Assembly: GCF_014653215.1 (NCBI RefSeq)
Contig: NZ_BNAI01000001.1
Coordinates: forward strand, 851,949-915,948
Reading direction: 5' to 3'
From: Pseudolysinimonas yzui
Lineage (GTDB): Bacteria > Actinomycetota > Actinomycetes > Actinomycetales > Microbacteriaceae
DNA length: 64,000 bases
In this document: piece after piece, positions 52,536 to 61,915 of the stretch
Position numbering within the stretch: position 1 is the first letter of the stretch
How the letters are laid out: every line of letters begins with the position of its first letter
Notes under the pieces: generated by a model
Databases searched by the model: none
What the model was told of the DNA's origin: nothing
Seen by the model: only the letters and a program-made list of their open reading frames with translations
Position numbers and translations under genes: made by a program

Positions 52536-53920
52536 GACTCGAGCGCGGTGACCAGCTGCGGGATGATGCGGTACACGTCGCCGCAACTGAGCGTCATCAC
52601 GAGGTCACCGGGGCGGGCGAGTTCACCGACCCGGTCGGCGGCGGCCTGCCAGTCGGGGAGGTAGTCGACCCGCGAGGGGTCGTGGAATCGCTCGGCGACC
52701 AGGGCACCCGTCACCCCGGGAATCGGATCCTCGCGCGCCCCGTAGACGTCGAGCACGACGGTGTGGTCGGCGAGTCGCTCGTAGGCTTCGGCGAACTCCC
52801 CCGCCATGGCGAGCGTTCGGCTGTACAGGTGGGGCTGGTGCACCGCGATGACCCGACCCGCACCGACGACCGAACGCGCCGTCTGCAGCGCGGCGACGAC
52901 CTCGGTGGGGTGATGCGCGTAGTCGTCGTACACCCGTACTCCGCCGACCGTTGCGTGGTGCTCGAATCGACGCCCGGTGCCGGCGAACGCCTCGAGACCG
53001 CGCGCGATCCCCGCCGGATCGAAGCCCAGACCGGCGAGCACCGCGAACGCGCCGGCGGCGTTGAGGGCGTTGTGCGCCCCCGCGACGCCGAGCCGCACCG
53101 GATGGTCCTCGCCGCCGAACCTCAGGGTGAACGACACCGTCTCGGCGGCATCGACATCGACGAGACGCACGTCGGCATCCGGAGCCGTGCCGAAGGTGAG
53201 CGCGCGGGGTGCCGTCGACCGCGCGGCGACCGTGCGGGCACCCGCGTCGTCGGCCGAGGTCACGAGCAACTCGCTCGCGCCCGATGCGACGCGCACGAAG
53301 GCATCCTCGACGGCCGCCTCGGAGCCGTAGTGGTCGAGGTGGTCGGTGTCGAGATTGGTGATCAGCACCGCGGCCGGGTCGTAGAGCTCGAAGGACCCGT
53401 CGGACTCGTCCGCCTCGATGACCCAGAACTCCCCGGCACCCCTCGCGGCGCTCCGGCCATAGCCGGCGATGACGCCGCCGTTCACGAAACTCGGGTCGGC
53501 ACCCAGCTCCCGCAGCGCCGTGACGACCATCCCGGTCGACGTGGTCTTGCCGTGGGCGCCCGCGACCGCGATGAGCCGGGTTCCGCGCACCAGCCAGGCC
53601 AACGCGTGCGCCCGGTGCAGCACCGGGATGCCGCGCCGCAGCGCCTCCTGGTACTCGGGGTTGTCCTGCCAGAGCGCCCCCGTCACGACGAGGGTGTCGG
53701 CGTCGCCGACGTGAGCGGCGTCGTGCCCGATCCAGACCTCGGCGCCGAGTTCACGCAGCTCGATCACGGCCGCGCTCTCGCTGCGATCCGACCCCGTGAC
53801 CCGGTGCCCGGCCTCGAGGAACAGGCGGGCGATCCCGCTCATGCCCGAGCCGCCGATCCCGACGAAGTGCAGCTTCCCCAGATCCGCCGGGATCTCCAGG
53901 TCGAGGTCGGGCTTGATCAT
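52532..53920 (-). CDS. murC: UDP-N-acetylmuramate--amino acid ligase MurC
   Basis: 462 aa from ATG 53920. N-terminal Rossmann motif [24 protein letters not shown] loop [15 protein letters not shown] (near residue 115), EADESDGSF, and the C-terminal [10 protein letters not shown] and HQPHLYSRT are complete. It adds the first amino acid to UDP-MurNAc. In Microbacteriaceae with B-type peptidoglycan that residue is often glycine rather than L-alanine; sequence alone does not settle which is used here. Confidence 0.96.
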   Translation of the reverse strand: MIKPDLDLEIPADLGKLHFVGIGGSGMSGIARLFLEAGHRVTGSDRSESAAVIELRELGAEVWIGHDAAHVGDADTLVVTGALWQDNPEYQEALRRGIPVLHRAHALAWLVRGTRLIAVAGAHGKTTSTGMVVTALRELGADPSFVNGGVIAGYGRSAARGAGEFWVIEADESDGSFELYDPAAVLITNLDTDHLDHYGSEAAVEDAFVRVASGASELLVTSADDAGARTVAARSTAPRALTFGTAPDADVRLVDVDAAETVSFTLRFGGEDHPVRLGVAGAHNALNAAGAFAVLAGLGFDPAGIARGLEAFAGTGRRFEHHATVGGVRVYDDYAHHPTEVVAALQTARSVVGAGRVIAVHQPHLYSRTLAMAGEFAEAYERLADHTVVLDVYGAREDPIPGVTGALVAERFHDPSRVDYLPDWQAAADRVGELARPGDLVMTLSCGDVYRIIPQLVTALES

Positions 53921-53930
53921 CGACTCAACG

Positions 53931-55013
53931 CTACCGTCGGCCCGCGGCGCGCGCTTCGAGCACGAGGTCGACCATCCGGTCGGCGCCGTCGCGTACGCCG
54001 ACCGACGCCATGCGTGCCGCCATGTCGGCGACGCGCGCGCGGTCCGCGAGCAGCGCGGGCAGTTCGCGCTCGACGTACTCCGGAGTGAAGGCGGCGTCGA
54101 CCACCAGAACGGCCCCGCCGGCATCCACCGCGCCGCGAGCGTTGAGGGCCTGCTCGCCGTTGCCGACCGGGTAGGGCACGAACACCGCCGGGATGCCGAC
54201 GGCGGCGAGCTCGCACACCGTCGCCGCCCCCGCGCGCGAGACGGCCAGGTCGGCGACGGCGAGGGCGAGATCCATGCGGTCGCAGTACTCCAGGATGCGG
54301 TAGCCGGCGAGTCCGGGGTCGTCGACGGGTGAGCGGCTCCCGGTGATGTGCAGCACCTGCCACCCGGTGCCGAGGAGCGCGGCGACCGACGCGGCGACGC
54401 TCCGGTTGAGGCGCAGGGCCCCGGTCGATCCGCCGGTCACGAGCAGCACGGGGGCGCCGGCGTCGAGCCCGAAGAGCTCGAGCCCCGCGAGGCGGGCCGA
54501 CGGGCGATCGAGTCGCTCGATCTCGGCACGCAACGGCAACCCGACGACCCGGGCGTGCGACAGCGGCGTTCCGGTGAAGGTGACGCCGACGTGCCGGGTC
54601 CAGCGCGCGGCCAGCCGGTTGGCGATCCCCGGGCGGGCGTTCTGCTCGTGCACCGCGATCGGCAGTCGCTCTTTGCGGGCGGCGGCGTAGGCGGGTGCCG
54701 ACGCGTAGCCGCCGAACCCGACGACGACGTCGACCCGGTGTTCGCGCAGAAGGGCGCGCACCCGGTCGACCGACGCGCGCCAGCGGCGCGGGAATCGCAG
54801 GGCGTCGGCGTTCGGACGCCGCGGGAACGGCAGCCGCGGCACGGTCAGCAACTCGTAGCCCCGTTCGGGCACGAGCCGGGCCTCGAGGCCTTCGGCGGTG
54901 CCGAGCACGAGGATCACGGCGTCGGGCTCGCGCTCGCGGAGCCGGTCGGCGGTGGCGAGAAGCGGGTTGACGTGGCCGGCAGTCCCTCCGCCGGCGAACA
55001 GGTAGGTGGTCAC
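53931..55013 (-). CDS. murG: UDP-N-acetylglucosamine--lipid I transferase MurG
   Basis: 360 aa, GTG start. The GT28 glycine-rich loop [55 protein letters not shown] and [24 protein letters not shown] give a complete MurG. It makes lipid II on the inner face of the membrane. Its start overlaps the ftsW stop by 4 bases and murC begins 10 bases after it. Confidence 0.97.
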   Translation of the reverse strand: MTTYLFAGGGTAGHVNPLLATADRLREREPDAVILVLGTAEGLEARLVPERGYELLTVPRLPFPRRPNADALRFPRRWRASVDRVRALLREHRVDVVVGFGGYASAPAYAAARKERLPIAVHEQNARPGIANRLAARWTRHVGVTFTGTPLSHARVVGLPLRAEIERLDRPSARLAGLELFGLDAGAPVLLVTGGSTGALRLNRSVAASVAALLGTGWQVLHITGSRSPVDDPGLAGYRILEYCDRMDLALAVADLAVSRAGAATVCELAAVGIPAVFVPYPVGNGEQALNARGAVDAGGAVLVVDAAFTPEYVERELPALLADRARVADMAARMASVGVRDGADRMVDLVLEARAAGRR

Positions 55014-56278
55014 CTGATCATTCTGTTCGACCGCACGACCGGCACATCGTCGGCCAGCGAGTGCGGCCGATGCCGGGCGAACGACAGCACGATGCCGATC
55101 GCGACCATCGTCGTGAGCAATGCGGAGCCACCCGCCGAGACCAACGGCAGCGGCACGCCGAGCACGGGGAGGATTCCGAGCACGACCGCGATGTTGACGA
55201 ATGCCTGTCCGAGGATCCAGGTCATCACCGCCGCGGTGGCGATCTTCGCGAACGGATCGCGTGCGATGCGGATGATGCGCACGAAGCAGATCGCGAGCAG
55301 CACGAACAGGGCGAGCACCAGCAGACAGCCGACCAACCCCAGCTCTTCACCGATGATCGCGAAGATGAAGTCGTTGTCGGCTTCGGGGATCCACGACCAC
55401 TTGCCCGCGGAGTTGCCCAGGCCCACGCCGAAGACTCCCCCGTGAGCGAGCGCCTCCCAGCCGTGCACGGTCTGCCAGCACTCGTTGCCGAGCAGGTCCG
55501 GGTCGACGCAGCCCGAGAGCCAGGCGTCGATGCGGTCGCGTCGCGACAGGCTCAGGGTCGCGACACCGGCGGCGAGAACGGCGATCACCGCGACGGCGGC
55601 GGCGAGATGCCGCAACCGCACCCCGGCGAAGAACAGGGTGCCCAGAGCCAGCAGGATGATGATCGACGCCGAGCCGAGGTCGTTGCCGAGCAGCACGAGG
55701 CCGACGCAGACCGCGACGATCGGTCCGATCGGCACGAGAACGTGACGCCATTCCTCGAGCAGGGCGGACTTCTTCACCAGAATCCACGGCAACCAGATGA
55801 CGAGTGCGAGCTTGATCAGCTCCGACGGCTGTGCGGTGAACGACCCGAAGTCGAGCCAGCCGCGGTTGCCACCGGTCTCGTAGCCCAGATCGGTGAAGAC
55901 GAGCATCTGCAACGCCACCCCGAGGATGACCGCCCACCCCGCCCATCGCTTCCAGAACGACAAGGGAGCGCGCGACGCGAGCAACAACAGCGGCAACCCG
56001 ATGACCGCGTACAGGCCCTGCCGGGCGGCCCGCGCGAAGAAGTCGCCGTCGTCGATCCGTGACTCGATCGCCGACGACGACAGCACCATCACGAGGCCGA
56101 AGACGAGCAGGAAGAGGGTCGTGCCGAGCAGCAGGAAGAACTCGGGCGTCTCGGCGGCGAACAGCTTCCGCACGGCGACGATCGCCGTCGGCACCGGCTT
56201 CTCCGCCGCGGGCGCCGCCTGACGACTACGTGGGGTCGGGCTCGGACGGCTCGGGCCGGGACGCTGGACTCTCGCCAA
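55010..56278 (-). CDS. ftsW: Peptidoglycan glycosyltransferase FtsW
   Basis: 422 aa. The TTG start at 56278 is supported by GGGAGG a few bases upstream and overlaps murD by 53 bases. About ten membrane segments follow a proline-rich cytoplasmic start. SEDS-family motifs include NRGWLDFGSFTAQPSELIKLALVIWLPWIL, WSWIPEADNDFIFAIIGEELG and PLVSAGGSALLTTMVAIGIVLSFAR. It polymerises lipid II at the septum together with the transpeptidase FtsI. Confidence 0.94.
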   Translation of the reverse strand: MARVQRPGPSRPSPTPRSRQAAPAAEKPVPTAIVAVRKLFAAETPEFFLLLGTTLFLLVFGLVMVLSSSAIESRIDDGDFFARAARQGLYAVIGLPLLLLASRAPLSFWKRWAGWAVILGVALQMLVFTDLGYETGGNRGWLDFGSFTAQPSELIKLALVIWLPWILVKKSALLEEWRHVLVPIGPIVAVCVGLVLLGNDLGSASIIILLALGTLFFAGVRLRHLAAAVAVIAVLAAGVATLSLSRRDRIDAWLSGCVDPDLLGNECWQTVHGWEALAHGGVFGVGLGNSAGKWSWIPEADNDFIFAIIGEELGLVGCLLVLALFVLLAICFVRIIRIARDPFAKIATAAVMTWILGQAFVNIAVVLGILPVLGVPLPLVSAGGSALLTTMVAIGIVLSFARHRPHSLADDVPVVRSNRMIR

Positions 56279-57782
56279 GGTCGCCTCCCGTCAACTCCCG
56301 CACCGCGTCGGCGAACCGCCGTCCGCGGTCCGCGTAGTCGATGAACTGGTCCATCGACGCCGCCGCCGGCGCAAGCAGCACCACGTCGCCCTCCCGGGCG
56401 AGCGCGACAGCCGCCCGTACCGCGACGAGCATCACCTCAGTCTCCGACTCGGCGACCTCGACGACGGGGACGCCGGGCGCGTGTCGCTGGAACGCCTCGC
56501 GGAGTGCCGCGCGGTCCACCCCGAGCAGCACGGCCCCGCGCAACCGGTCCGCGTGACGCTTCACGAGCGAGCCGGGGTCGACGCCCTTCAGCAGGCCGCC
56601 GGCGATCCACACGACCGACGGGTACGCCGCGAGGGCCGCGTTCGCGGCGTGCGCGTTGGTCGCCTTCGAGTCGTCGACGAACGCGATCCCCTGATACTCG
56701 GCGACCCACTCGGTGCGGTGATGGTCGACGGCGAACGCGCGCACGGCATCCCGGATCGCCGCGGGCGCCACGCCGGCCGCCCGGGCCAACGCCGCCGCCG
56801 CGAGGGTGTTGGCGATGCCGTGCGGCGTGCCGAGCCCCGCGGACCTCAGGTCGTCGATCGTGCACAGTTCGAGAGCGGTGGTGTGGCGGTCATCCAGGAA
56901 CGCGCGGTCGACGAGGATGCCGTCGACGACACCGAGATCGCTCAGCCCCGGGACGCCGAGGCCGAAGCCGATCGCCCGGCAGCCCTCCTCGACGTCGGCG
57001 TCCTCGACCATCTCGCGGGTCGCCACGTCGCCCTGGTTGAAGACGCACGCGACGCGGGTTCCGGTGTAGACCTTGGCCTTGGCGTCCCGGTAGCCCTGGG
57101 CCGAACCGTGCCAGTCGAGGTGGTCATCGTCGAGGTTGAGGCACACGCTCGCGAGTGGTGCGAGTTCGCCCCCCGCGTGGGTGTTGACCCAATGCAACTG
57201 GTAACTCGACAGCTCGATCACGAGCACGTCGAACCCCGACGGGTCACGGATCGCGTCGAGTACGGGAATGCCGATGTTGCCCGCAGGCGCCGCACGCAGG
57301 CCGCCCGCGACGAGCATCGTGGCGGTGAGCTGGGTCGTCGTGGTCTTGCCGTTGGTGCCGGTGACGCAGATCCAGTCGGCCGGTCGCCCGTCGGGACGCA
57401 CGACCTTGTCGCGCAGGCGCCAGGCCAATTCGATGTCGCCCCAGATCGGGATGCCGCGCTCGTCCGCCCAGCGCAACAGCACGTGGTCGGGGTGGTAGCC
57501 CGGCGAGACGACGACGAGCTCGGGGTCGAAGTCGGGAAGGGCGCCCGGCACCGTCGACTCGTCGGGGTGGAGTTCGAGGCGGGCTCCGATCACGTCGAGC
57601 AGGCGGCGGTGCTCGTCGGAGGCGTTCGCGGCGACGACCAGAACGTCGGCGCCGAGCTCGACGAGGGTGTCGGCCACCGAGAACCCGGTGACGCCGACAC
57701 CGAAGACCGCGACCCGCAACCCCGCCCAGTCGGCGCGCCAACTGGTCAGGAGTGACAGGTCGCGCTCATCCGGAGCCGTCAC
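56226..57782 (-). CDS. murD: UDP-N-acetylmuramoyl-alanine--D-glutamate ligase MurD
   Basis: 518 aa from the GTG at 57782 that shares a base with the mraY stop (TAGTG); the ATG at 57797 would add five residues. AVFGVGVTGFSVADTLVELGADVLVVA, VSPGYHPDHVL, ATP loop VTGTNGKTTTTQLTA (near residue 125) and DDSKATNAHAANAALAAYPSVVWIAGG are the MurD set. It adds D-glutamate to the muramyl peptide. The frame remains open far upstream through mraY but has no relation to murD there. The C-terminal 20 residues are a polar tail. Confidence 0.95.
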   Translation of the reverse strand: MTAPDERDLSLLTSWRADWAGLRVAVFGVGVTGFSVADTLVELGADVLVVAANASDEHRRLLDVIGARLELHPDESTVPGALPDFDPELVVVSPGYHPDHVLLRWADERGIPIWGDIELAWRLRDKVVRPDGRPADWICVTGTNGKTTTTQLTATMLVAGGLRAAPAGNIGIPVLDAIRDPSGFDVLVIELSSYQLHWVNTHAGGELAPLASVCLNLDDDHLDWHGSAQGYRDAKAKVYTGTRVACVFNQGDVATREMVEDADVEEGCRAIGFGLGVPGLSDLGVVDGILVDRAFLDDRHTTALELCTIDDLRSAGLGTPHGIANTLAAAALARAAGVAPAAIRDAVRAFAVDHHRTEWVAEYQGIAFVDDSKATNAHAANAALAAYPSVVWIAGGLLKGVDPGSLVKRHADRLRGAVLLGVDRAALREAFQRHAPGVPVVEVAESETEVMLVAVRAAVALAREGDVVLLAPAAASMDQFIDYADRGRRFADAVRELTGGDLGESPASRPEPSEPDPT

Positions 57783-58903
57783 TACCGACTGGCCCATTCC
57801 AGATAGAACGTGCCGACCCCGGCCGCGACGAAGAGCGCCGCGATCAGCCAGAACCGCACGACGATCGTGATCTCGGCCCAGCCCTTGAGCTCGAAGTGAT
57901 GCTGCAGCGGGCTCATCAGGAACACCCGACGCCCCTGCCCGAACCGCCACTTGGTGAGCTTGAAGTAGGCCCGCTGGATGATGACCGAGCCGGTCACGAT
58001 GATGAACAGGCCGGCGATCAGCACGAGCAGCAGTTCCGTGCGGGTGAGGATCGCGAGAGCCGCGAGCGCACCGCCCAGGCCCATCGAACCGGTGTCGCCC
58101 ATGAAGATCTTCGCGGGCGAGGTGTTCCACCACAGGAAGCCGAGAAGGGACCCGCACAGCGCCGCGGCGGCGACGGCCAGGTCGAGCGGGTCGCGCACCT
58201 CGTAGCACTTGTAGAAGGTCGGCGACCCGATGACGTTGTCGTTGAAGCACGACTGGTTCGCCTGCCAGAACCCGATGAAGATGTACGCCGAGATCGCGAA
58301 GATGGCCGCGCCGCTCGCCAACCCGTCGAGGCCGTCGGTGACGTTGACCGCGTTCGAGGTGCTCGTCGTGATGACGTTGACCCAGACGACGAAGAGCACG
58401 AAGCCGACGACCGAACCGAACGCGAACAGGTTGAGCCAGCTGATGTCGCGAACCCCGGAGATGAGGGTCGACGCCGGCGTCAGGTCGTTCTCGTCGCGGA
58501 AGTTCTCGGTGATGGCGAAGATCGCGAAGACGCTGCCGACGACCACCTGCCCGACGATCTTCGTCCAGCCGCCGATTCCGAGGCTGCGCTGGTTGCGGAT
58601 CTTGGTGAAGTCGTCGACGAATCCGACGAGCCCGAGCCCGAATGCCATCCCGAACACCAGAACGCCGACCATCGTCCAGGGCACGCCGGCGACCAGGTGC
58701 CCGACGAGGTAGCCGAGGAACGCACCGGTGAGGAAGACGATGCCGCCCATCGTCGGCGTGCCGCGCTTGATGTGGTGGCTCTGCGGGCCGTCGTCCCGGA
58801 TGAACTGGCCCCACCCGATTCGGGTGAACAACCGGATGAAGAGCGGGGTGAGGAAGAGCGTGAACGCAAGGGAGAAGGCTCCGGCGATCAGGAGGGCGAT
58901 CAT
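57782..58903 (-). CDS. mraY: Phospho-N-acetylmuramoyl-pentapeptide transferase MraY
   Basis: 373 aa with ten membrane segments. Conserved loops: [43 protein letters not shown] (the DD pair of the active site), [13 protein letters not shown] and [15 protein letters not shown], plus [11 protein letters not shown]. It links the muramyl pentapeptide to the lipid carrier, forming lipid I. One residue gap separates it from murF upstream; murD follows with a TAGTG junction. Confidence 0.97.
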   Translation of the reverse strand: MIALLIAGAFSLAFTLFLTPLFIRLFTRIGWGQFIRDDGPQSHHIKRGTPTMGGIVFLTGAFLGYLVGHLVAGVPWTMVGVLVFGMAFGLGLVGFVDDFTKIRNQRSLGIGGWTKIVGQVVVGSVFAIFAITENFRDENDLTPASTLISGVRDISWLNLFAFGSVVGFVLFVVWVNVITTSTSNAVNVTDGLDGLASGAAIFAISAYIFIGFWQANQSCFNDNVIGSPTFYKCYEVRDPLDLAVAAAALCGSLLGFLWWNTSPAKIFMGDTGSMGLGGALAALAILTRTELLLVLIAGLFIIVTGSVIIQRAYFKLTKWRFGQGRRVFLMSPLQHHFELKGWAEITIVVRFWLIAALFVAAGVGTFYLEWASR

Positions 58904-60301
58904 CTAGCTCACACCTCCGAGTCGGTCGCCCAGGAAGCGGAGCCCCGCGGACTTGGAGGACTTCACGAGCACGACGTCGCCGGACCGGAGTTCTCCCCGA
59001 AGGAGATCGTAGGCCGCGTCGGCATCGCCGACGAATACCGACTCTCCGTCCCACGACCCTTCGAGCCCGGCGGCCGCGTGGATGTGCCGCGCCCGTTCGC
59101 CGACCACGACGAGTTGCGAGATGTTGAGCCGCACGACGAGCCTGCCGATGCGGTCGTGCTCCTCTTGGGCGTACTCCCCCAGTTCGGCCATCTCACCGAG
59201 GACGGCGATCGAACGCCCGGTGCCGCCCCGGGTGATCTGCGCGAGGGTCTTGAGCGCCGCAGCAGTCGAGTCGGGGCTGGCGTTGTAGGCGTCGTTGATG
59301 ACGGTGACGCCGTTGCCGGGCTCGAGCACCTCCATGCGCCAGCGCTCGGCCCGGGGCACCGTCTCGATCGCGGCGATCGCCCCCTCGGCCGGAATGCCCA
59401 GCTCGTGCGCGACCCCGAGCGCGGCGAGAGCGTTGGTCACGTTGTGCTCCCCCAGGATGCGCAGGGCGACCGGATGCCGGACCCCGTCGGCGAGGTAGTC
59501 GAACGTCGTACCGGTGGCGGTCGCCTGAACGTCGTCGGCGCGCAGGTCGTTGCCCTCGCCCACTCCGAAGCGCACGACCCGGGCACGGGTCATCCCCGCC
59601 ATCTCGTCGACCCGCGGGTCGTCGCCGTGCAGCAGGGCGACGGCATCCGGCGGCAAATCGGTGACCATCTCGGATTTCGCGCGCTGCACGGCGTCGATTC
59701 CGCCGAACTCGCCGGCGTGCGCGAGTCCCACCTTGAGCACGACCCCGATGTCGGGAGTGACGATCGAGATCAGCCGCGCGATCTCGCCGATTCTCGACGC
59801 CCCCATCTCGACGATGAGGAACCGGGTGGCCTCGTCGACGCGCAGCATCGAGATCGGCGCGCCGACCTGGTTGTTGAACGAGCCTTCGGGAGCGACGGTC
59901 GGCCCTTCCGCGGAGAGGATCGCCCGTAGCAGGTTCTTCGTCGTGGTCTTGCCGTTCGACCCGGTGATCGCGACCACCTCGAGCTGGCCGAGCGCCCGCA
60001 CCCGGGCGACGACTTCTCGCGCCAGCGCCGCCAGCGCCTCGACGCCGTCGGGCACGACGATCAGCGCCGCGTCGACATCGACGTCGCGCTCGGCGATCAC
60101 CAGGGCGGCTCCGGCGTCGACGGCGTCCCCGGCGAAGAGGGCGCCGTCGGTGGTCTCGCCCGGCAGCGCGAAGAACACCGAGCCCGGCGACACCAGCCGC
60201 GAGTCGGTCTCGACGCTCCCGTCGATGACCGTGGCCGGGTCGCCCCGCACGATCCGGCCGCCGAGTGCGTCAGCGATCTCGGCCAGGGTGAGGGCGATCA
60301 C
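58904..60301 (-). CDS. murF: UDP-N-acetylmuramoyl-tripeptide--D-alanyl-D-alanine ligase MurF
   Basis: 465 aa from GTG 60301, which overlaps the murE stop (GTGA). The N-terminal domain (ALTLAEIADALGGRIVRGDPATVIDGSVETDSRLVSPGSVFFAL), ATP loop AITGSNGKTTTKNLL (near residue 107), EMGASRIGEIARL and NDAYNASPDSTAAALKTL identify MurF. It attaches D-Ala-D-Ala to complete the pentapeptide. Confidence 0.96.
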   Translation of the reverse strand: MIALTLAEIADALGGRIVRGDPATVIDGSVETDSRLVSPGSVFFALPGETTDGALFAGDAVDAGAALVIAERDVDVDAALIVVPDGVEALAALAREVVARVRALGQLEVVAITGSNGKTTTKNLLRAILSAEGPTVAPEGSFNNQVGAPISMLRVDEATRFLIVEMGASRIGEIARLISIVTPDIGVVLKVGLAHAGEFGGIDAVQRAKSEMVTDLPPDAVALLHGDDPRVDEMAGMTRARVVRFGVGEGNDLRADDVQATATGTTFDYLADGVRHPVALRILGEHNVTNALAALGVAHELGIPAEGAIAAIETVPRAERWRMEVLEPGNGVTVINDAYNASPDSTAAALKTLAQITRGGTGRSIAVLGEMAELGEYAQEEHDRIGRLVVRLNISQLVVVGERARHIHAAAGLEGSWDGESVFVGDADAAYDLLRGELRSGDVVLVKSSKSAGLRFLGDRLGGVS

Positions 60302-61857
60302 CAGCCGGCCTCGCGCAGGGCCGCCCGGGCGAGTTCGCGGGCCGAATACGGGGTGCGTACGCCCTCGATGTCGCGATAGTCCTGATGTCCGGGGCCCGCC
60401 CAGAGGATCGAGTCGCCCTCTTTGGCGAGCGAGACGGCCTTGAGGATCGCGGCTTCGGGCGGGCTCACCTCGTAGATCTCGGGCTGGTGCTGCGCCTGGG
60501 CCGCGCCCTCGAGCAGGGTCTTCCTGATCGAGGCGGCGTTCTCGAAGCGCGGGTGGTGGTCGGTGATGATCAGGATGTCGCAGCCCTCCGCCGCGACGCG
60601 CCCCATCGCGTGACGCTTGGAGGCATCCCGATCGCCGTCGGCTCCGAACACCATGATCGTGCGGCCCGCCGTGAACTGGCGCACGGCCGCGAGGGTGTTC
60701 TCGAACGCGTCGGGGCTGTGCCCGAAGTCGACGTAGACGCTCGGCCCACGGTCGCCTGACACGCGCTCGGTGCGACCCGGGAGGTAGGCCCGGATGCCGC
60801 CGTCGGCGTCCAGGGCGGCCCCGATCGCCTCGAGCTCGAATCCCGCCTCGACGAGCATGACGATGCCCAGGGCGGCGTTCGCGGCCATGTGCCAGCCGAT
60901 GAGCGGCTCGCGGGTGACGAGGCTGCGCCCCTCCGGTCCGCTCAGCCGGAACTCGGTGTACGCGGGCGTCGAATCGAGGATCTCGACCGTCCAGTCCGCC
61001 CCGGCGACGTCCTCGGGGGTCGCGTGCCCGATCGTCGCGATCGTCGTCACCGGGATGCGGGCCTCCTCGACGACGCGAGCGCCGTAGGAGGTGTCGAGGC
61101 AGACCACCGCGCGCTTGGCGAGCTCGGGCTGGAACAACGGCAACTTCGCCCGGAAGTACTCCTCCATGTCGGCGTAGTCGTCGAGGTGGTCGTGGCTGAG
61201 GTTGGTGAATCCGGCGACGTCGAACACCAGCCCGTCGACCCGGTGGTGGGTGAGGGCCTGAGCGCTCACCTCGACCGCGACCGCGCGCACGCCGCTCTCC
61301 CGCATCCGCGCCAGCAGCGCGTGCATCTCGCTCGCCTCCGGCGTGGTCAGCCGGCTGACGATCGTCAGGTCTCCGATGTGGCGCTCGGCGGTCGAGGACA
61401 GCCCGGTGACGAGCCCGAGCTGCCGCAACACCGCTTCGAGCAGGTAGGAGGTGGAGGTCTTGCCGTTGGTGCCGGTCGTGCCGAACAGCAGCGGCGGGTC
61501 TTCCCGCGTGCGGTACACCCACGCCGCAATCTCACCGAGCGCGAGTCGCGGGTTCTCGACGAGCAGGATCGGCAGGCCGGCGTCGGCGGCGAGCTCGGCG
61601 CCCTCGGCATCGGTGAGCAGCGCGACCGCGCCGCCCTCACGCGCCTCGGCGGCGAACGCGGCACCGTGGCCCTTCGCGCCCTTCACGCCGACGAAGAGGT
61701 CGCCGGGATGCAGGTCGCCCGTGCCGATCGTCACCCCGCTGATCTCGACCCCGTCGAGGCTGCCGCGGTAGTCGATCCCGAACTCCTGGACGAAGCCGGC
61801 GAGCGAGCGGGGCGAGGGGTGCTCGGGCCGAAGGACCGGGGGAATCCGAGAACTCAC
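60298..61857 (-). CDS. murE: UDP-N-acetylmuramoyl-peptide--diamino acid ligase MurE (atypical recognition motif)
   Basis: 519 aa. GDLFVGVKGAKGHGAAFAAEA, ATP loop GTTGTNGKTSTSYLLEAVL (near residue 127), TTPEASEMHALLARMRE, and EVSAQALTHHRVDGLVFDVAGFTNLSHDHLDDYADMEEYF are standard. The residues that select the third amino acid, DNPR in meso-DAP enzymes and DNPA in L-Lys enzymes, read DHHPR (near residues 433-437). Microbacteriaceae often carry 2,4-diaminobutyrate, lysine or ornithine at this position, so a non-DAP substrate is plausible. murF overlaps its stop. Confidence 0.94.
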   Translation of the reverse strand: MSSRIPPVLRPEHPSPRSLAGFVQEFGIDYRGSLDGVEISGVTIGTGDLHPGDLFVGVKGAKGHGAAFAAEAREGGAVALLTDAEGAELAADAGLPILLVENPRLALGEIAAWVYRTREDPPLLFGTTGTNGKTSTSYLLEAVLRQLGLVTGLSSTAERHIGDLTIVSRLTTPEASEMHALLARMRESGVRAVAVEVSAQALTHHRVDGLVFDVAGFTNLSHDHLDDYADMEEYFRAKLPLFQPELAKRAVVCLDTSYGARVVEEARIPVTTIATIGHATPEDVAGADWTVEILDSTPAYTEFRLSGPEGRSLVTREPLIGWHMAANAALGIVMLVEAGFELEAIGAALDADGGIRAYLPGRTERVSGDRGPSVYVDFGHSPDAFENTLAAVRQFTAGRTIMVFGADGDRDASKRHAMGRVAAEGCDILIITDHHPRFENAASIRKTLLEGAAQAQHQPEIYEVSPPEAAILKAVSLAKEGDSILWAGPGHQDYRDIEGVRTPYSARELARAALREAGW

Positions 61858-61915
61858 CCGACTCCTTTCCTCTGCTTGCCACTCCGGCCCGCGGGCCGCG
61901 AGGCGGGCTCCCGCT

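Noticed and set aside
57783-59054. Upstream extension of the murD reading frame through mraY
   Set aside because: The extra sequence is arginine-rich shadow of mraY; MurD homology begins at about 57782.
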